From assembly GCA_037957365.1 (NCBI GenBank), contig JARHVA010004250.1, forward strand, positions 320,501-384,500: a stretch of DNA of 64,000 nt, read 5' to 3'. This DNA comes from Torreya grandis. Its lineage: Eukaryota > Streptophyta > Pinopsida > Cupressales > Taxaceae. Positions 58,925 through 64,000 of the stretch are shown here, piece after piece; positions within the stretch are counted from its first letter, which is position 1, and each line of letters opens with the position of its first letter. A program made the translations under genes and the position numbers. A model generated the notes under the pieces. The model was not told the DNA's origin. It made no database searches and saw nothing but the letters and a program-made list of their open reading frames with translations.

Positions 58925-60717
58925 GGTTAGTTGTGTTTTCAAAAAAAGTGATTTCACACATGTCAAATCATTAGGATTTTTTATTTCCTAAGTTTATCTA
59001 TTTTTCCCTATTTTGTTATTTTTAGGTAAATCCTAGTTTTAATTCGTCACTAGTTAAAGTGTGTTAAGCTTAAAATGACTCCATGCCTAATGAACTAAAA
59101 GGATACTAGAAAGAAACTAATTAACAATCAATCACCCATAGAGGTTTCCAAAAATGTTGATACTTGTGTCCCAAAAATGTTAAAATACCAAGTACCCTAA
59201 GGGAGACCCATTATTCTTTTGGAAAAATGCCATAAATTAACCCAAATTACTCATTTCTGTAAGTAGGCAAAAACCAAAGATTGGATTACAATTTTCAGTT
59301 TGAAAAATTACAAATTGTTTCATAACCTTTGCTTCCCATAATACATTATCCCAGTGGAAATTGGAGATCTAGGTGTAATTTCCAACATGAAAAATTTCAA
59401 ATTACATCCAAGCCTATACCTCCTATAAAACACATAGCTGGTAGAAATTGGAAAGCCACTCACAATTTACAACTTGAAAAGTTGAAAATTACAAGTAGAT
59501 TTTTACTTCTCTCAAACCAAATACCCCACAAAAACTAGATATTGGGATGTAATTTTAAACTTTTAAACTTGAAAATTACTTCTTAACTTATGCTTCCCAT
59601 GCAACACTCCAATTGGAAAATAGAACTCTATTTGTAACTTACAACTTGAAATTTTCAAATTATAATCTAAGTTCTACTTCCCATCGACCACCTTCCTATA
59701 GAATTTGGAACTCCAAGTTAAAATTATAAAGTTGAAAATTGTTCCCTGAGTTCTGCCTTCCCATTTTTGAAGGGTCATACAAATTAATCCCATTGAATCT
59801 AAAGGTCAAAGTGAAATTATAAAAAATATAAATATGTAAATGTGTTCATAGACTCTGGATATCCACCAACCACTGCCCTTGGGGCATTTATTATAAGGGT
59901 TTTATATAAATGAAATTAAGGATTTTGTAACTCATTATTTAATTTTTCTAATTTTGATTTTGGAGCTCTACACTTCAAACCATGAACCAATAAATAATTA
60001 TGCCATGCATAAACCTTTAAATCCATGCATTTGAGAAATGCTTCTAAGTGATGATCCTATTGGCCCCTTGCATAATATTCATTTGGTCCTTTTGCATTTT
60101 AAAGCCATATTTTTCTACAAACTGATCTTGTTTCAATTATTTTCATTTTCCTACACTCCTTTCTAGATTTCATTGCATTTTTTAAGGTTTTCATTTCTTT
60201 TCTTAGGCGTTATTAGGGTTTTATGCTTTTTCCATACTTTTATAAAAGATTATTTAGATATTTATTTTCCATAAATGTCATTTTCCAAAACTCCACCCTA
60301 AACATTGAAAACCTGGGGTTTTCTCCCAAATTCATTACCATCAAATATTCCCATAACCAATGAATATTACTTTGTGATATCCTCTCATAGTCTGCATGTA
60401 CTTTTCACCTACATTTTACACCTCCAAAACCCATTATATTTCAATCTACATTTGTAAACCCATAATCCCAAGTAATTTTCTAGTGTTTTGAACAATCCTA
60501 ATCTCTATTAGAGTTTTCATCATGAAACACAATTGAAATTTCTAAATACCATCTGTACTAGAGATTCTAACCTAAAATTGTAACCTTGCAGTCCCACAAA
60601 AAATTTTAGTACATATAATAACTCTAATTTCTGCCAAAGTGTCCATCTAATTTTTACAACTTCAAATCCTACAAACTCTATAGTTGGTTTTCCCCCAACA
60701 ATTTCTCTAGAATCCAT
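58922..60717 (+). other. Non-coding spacer between element E pol and ORFx copy 2
   Basis: It contains the 86-bp tandem repeat (59,285-59,770) and otherwise only AT-rich non-coding DNA. I found no clear PPT, TG...CA boundary or PBS, so I cannot say that E ends here. The spacer may be internal to a larger element that includes ORFx. Confidence 0.5.
59285..59770 (+). repeat. 86-bp tandem repeat, about six units
   Basis: Cores with CAACTTGAAAA.TT..AAATTAC occur near 59,294, 59,380, 59,466, 59,556, 59,638 and 59,722. Each is followed by TGCTTCCCAT.....CACC and a TGGAAATTGGA.CTCTA-like part. The core is itself an imperfect inverted repeat (CAACTTGAAAAGTTG in unit 3). Confidence 0.8.
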
Positions 60718-63700
60718 GTCTAGGAAAGAGATGAAGTTTAAATCTAAAATACCATGTGTCATTCTGAATCTAGAATCCAATGCAATTGATATTATAGACA
60801 TAGACCTAGGTCACATCGACCTAGGTGATATTTGAACTAGAATAAATTCTAAATTCAAGAACTATTGGATCTAGAACATCTATGACTATGAACTACCCCA
60901 AGAAACAACTTTCCCCCTAACTATGAAAATCCTTAAGATGGTACTTACACTAGAAAAACATTATGATGATGATAAGAGAGAGGTGTTGAATGATAAAGGG
61001 GAAAATATTCTAAATCTAGACCCAAGATTCATAGACTCCATCTTATTCATACCCAAATTTGAGAGTTATGTAGATGTAACTCTAGAGTCATAAAGAAAAT
61101 TATATCAAGACAACAACATGATATATCAAATATTAATGAACAAAAAATGGCTAAGGATCCCTACATCTATATACACCAAATTATTGTTGATAGGATCACT
61201 GGTAATCTTGATGTGAATAACTTCCAAGATTGGATGTACCAATATATTTGGGTGATCCACTAAAACCAGTAATACATCCACTAGGCACAACTCATCAATG
61301 ACTCCATCCATAAGCATTTGATGGAGGTCTAAAACATATGGAAATTTTATATGACTTCTTATCTCGTTTATATATTAGCCAAAGGGAGATATTTCCTAAG
61401 ACTCAACACAGTAGCTGACTAGGTGAATAAAGTGTTAAATTATTACCCTAACATCACTCTTAAGGATAGTAGGAAACACTTTATGAGATTCAGTGATGCA
61501 TTCATCTACTACATCATATTTATGTTTAACAAGGAAATAGACAAGAGGAGATTCTCTAATGATGCCACTTTAAAGATCACCGATTGGGGTTCTTATTTCA
61601 TCCAATTCCCCACATACTTATACATTAGAGTATTTGGATTTCATGGTTGTCCTTACACCCTCTCGAGGTATGTGACTGATAAATGGTCATCAATGGAGCT
61701 TGTGAGGTAACTAGTTGAAACTCACAAGTTATTATCTAGAAAATGCAAATAAGGAATTATTTTCCTATCAGCATAGGTAGGTACACATGCCCTTCTATAG
61801 CCAAATCCAAGTGTGTAGAGGATGAAATGACACAAATTCCCTTAAGAGCCTTGGAGGCAAGGCCATTCTATGATATTCATGAAAATTCTACTAGTACACT
61901 CAAAATCTCCACATATTCCCATGTTCCTTACTATGAATACTATTGGAAGGAATTAGAAGATGAATAAGAAGTAATAATGAAGAAATAAACTAGAATGACC
62001 CTTAATCATACCAAGGCCTTCAACATGGAATTAGTCTCTAAGGACTTGGTCATTGATGAGTCCCTAGTAGACAAGGTCTACCATAAGAATAAAATATAAA
62101 GTTTACCCCTTCTAATAATAAGGTGGTCTATTCTTGATTACTTATCTCTAATGGATAGAACCACCAACATAATCAATAAAACACTCAGCTAGCTCCAAAG
62201 TAAAAGGGTCCAAGTGACCAAAGAAATAGTGAGCATTATTTAAAAAATACTATAACTCAAGGAGAATGGAGAACCACCATCAATATAAGGTTTTATTGGT
62301 GGATCACTCCCATAATAGGTAGATAGGACAACAATTTCCCATAAGTTAAATAATAAATCAAAGGCTAAGAGGGGGAAATCAAGCAACTAGGGAGCAATAG
62401 TAGATTAACCAATAGTTATTTAATCTAAAGATATAACTTTAGTTTTAAAAAAATAGTTTTAACCCCCATTTTAGTTTTAATTTTGATTCCCATCTTTTTT
62501 ATACTCTCTTAACCTACCTCTTTCATTATTGTATCTCCAACACCTCCTTCTCCTAACTCCATTCTTCCTTCACCTTAAGTGACTCCACCCTCCATTCCCA
62601 CTAGTTTACCTGTGTCCATAAGTCCATTAACAATAATTCAATCAATTCAATTAGATACTTAGGTCTCCCCTTAATTGGACACTCAGGTTTCCATTCCACT
62701 TCCCTCTTCTATAATCTCACTCCACCATTCCATAATTTTTTCCATCTCATTTACAATTCCTTCCATACCATTAATCACCAACACTATAAAATAGTATATA
62801 GCCATGAATTTAATCATTATAAATACAATCCCATTGGCCAACCCAACCCCTAGGACAAGTATTATTTCAGCTTCATCTCCCTTCACCTTTCCCACTTCAT
62901 CAACCCTGAGCATCCCTAAAAATTTGATTGATTCATTCAAGAATTTGGAATCCACAATTCCATAGGTTCCTTAATTCTAAATCCTTATGTCTACTCCTTC
63001 ATTAGTATCACATACACCTCTTACACCCATATTAGATGCATCCATTTCCATTGCCCCTACCTCTTCCACTTCTATAGTAACCAAAATCCATATAGAGGAG
63101 ATAAATATGGAGCAAGTCACTGATAAAAATATGGACCCTCAACCTAAATATGGGGAAGATGTGTAAAAAAACATCTACCAAAAAATCAATGGTAATATCA
63201 GTGAAGGATAAAACAATTATCACCATTCCCACTAGTGTAACATCTTCAACTACAGATTCTCAAGTGATAGTGTCAACACAATAGGATGTTACTCCATGTT
63301 GGTTAGAATAAATAGTGGGGAAGAAACACAAGTAGATGGTGTCCCAAACCACATTATATTTTGGACTCATAGATGCACATAAGAAATCCAAGATAATTAC
63401 CTAGACCATTTCAAGTCTATTATATGATTCAGTAGGGGAAAAGTATGTGGAGATTGTAGTACCCCCAATAGACACAAAAAAAGAAGATCTAGTGGTGGGG
63501 AATTATTAGGTATCAAAAGTTTAGTTTAGATGTGCTGAAAGAGAGGGATTGAAACATGGTGTTCACTATAAAATTAACTATATGTTTGAGAAAATGGATA
63601 ATGATAAGTTACTAAGGATGAGTTGAAGAACAAGGTTGAGAAACTAAAGACTACATTAAATAATTTCATTGTAACTTGTTACTCAGATCATAGATCAAGT

Positions 63701-64000
63701 AACACTTGATGTAGAGATAAAAATTGGTAACATGAGAAGGGCTACTAAGGAATGGGTAGAAGAGCTCAACTCAAAGGGAATCAAAGTTTGTGAATTGATA
63801 ATGGACCATTATACAACTCTGAGGGAGAGAAAGGTCAACCTAAGAGAGAAAATTAAAAAGTATAAGGAAGAGACATAAAGGTTAAAGGTTTTCAATCCAA
63901 AATTTTTAGTTGTGGATATAATTGAAGTTGAAATTCTTTTTGTAGAAAATATATTGAGAAATGATGCAAAGTAAGAGGAGTTGGATAGAGTATCTAAATT
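60718..64000 (+). pseudogene. ORFx copy 2 (unknown repeated protein), runs off the window
   Basis: I do not recognise this protein. It is paralogous to the ORFx pieces at 40.1-41.6 and 49.6-51.1 kb, without the element D insertion. From the ATG at 60,718: MSRKEMKFKSKIPCVILNLE, an acidic part with YDDDKREVLNDKGENILNLD, DRITGNLDVNNFQDWMYQYI, then (61,423 on) ITDWGSYFIQFPTYLYIRVF and SRYVTDKWSSMELVR. Next is ARPFYDIHENSTSTLKISTY, a Pro/Ser/Thr-rich region (62.5-63.2 kb) and a charged region (MRRATKEWVEELNSKGIKVC, LRERKVNLREKIKKYKEE). Stops and a frameshift near 61,560 show decay. No catalytic motif or membrane segment was seen. Confidence 0.7.

Noticed and set aside
1..64000. Host protein-coding gene with introns
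   Set aside because: No exon-like conserved non-transposon protein segments with splice-site context were recognised on either strand. A very small or divergent exon cannot be excluded by eye.

Overview
The window looks like intergenic DNA from a large, repeat-laden seed-plant nuclear genome. A gymnosperm is my best guess, but that is inference from the type and age of the repeats and not a species identification. The DNA is AT-rich, CpG looks scarce, and I find no intact host gene, tRNA, rRNA or CRISPR array. Almost everything that can be read is Ty3/gypsy LTR-retrotransposon sequence at various stages of decay, with stop codons, frameshifts and nested insertions.

Layout. (1) 1-230 is the 3' end of a Ty3/gypsy pol gene on the plus strand, followed by a polypurine tract (PPT) and the start of its LTR at 338. 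From there to 4.6 kb is AT-rich DNA with microsatellites. (2) Element F, minus strand: decayed gag-like ORF (4.9-5.7 kb), primer-binding site at 6.53 kb, long LTR (6.54 to about 8.8 kb). (3) Elements A and B, minus strand, same Tat/Ogre-like family, lie head to tail. A has gag at 11.6-12.2 kb, protease at 10.0-10.4 kb and a pre-RT piece at 9.0-9.5 kb, and is then cut off. B runs from its 5' LTR (33.69-34.64 kb) through gag, protease, RT, RNase H, a second RNase H and integrase to a repeat-rich 3' region and the LTR it shares with A (13.38-14.37 kb). The 3' region plus part of the LTR is duplicated in tandem (13.5-18.3 kb). (4) Element C, minus strand, 35.1 to 38.45 kb plus LTR: a chromovirus-like gag-protease-RT-RNase H block with long open stretches and no integrase. 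(5) Element D, plus strand, 41,610-49,560: a complete LTR retrotransposon with two LTRs, a perfect 5-bp target duplication (AGTTT) and a PPT, but no RT or integrase. It sits inside copy 1 of an unidentified repeated ORF ('ORFx'). (6) Element E, plus strand: LTR-like region 51.6-52.9 kb, PBS 52,943, gag, protease, an extra RNase H placed before the RT, then RT, RNase H and integrase up to 58.86 kb. An 86-bp tandem repeat follows, and then ORFx copy 2 (60.7 kb to the window end).

How the parts work together. Each element encoded the usual Gag (particle), aspartic protease, reverse transcriptase/RNase H and integrase. None looks able to move now, because all carry stops or missing domains. The points most worth following are the unusual domain order of element E, the ORFx family seen twice next to E-type sequence, the dated nesting of D in ORFx, and the A-B tandem element.
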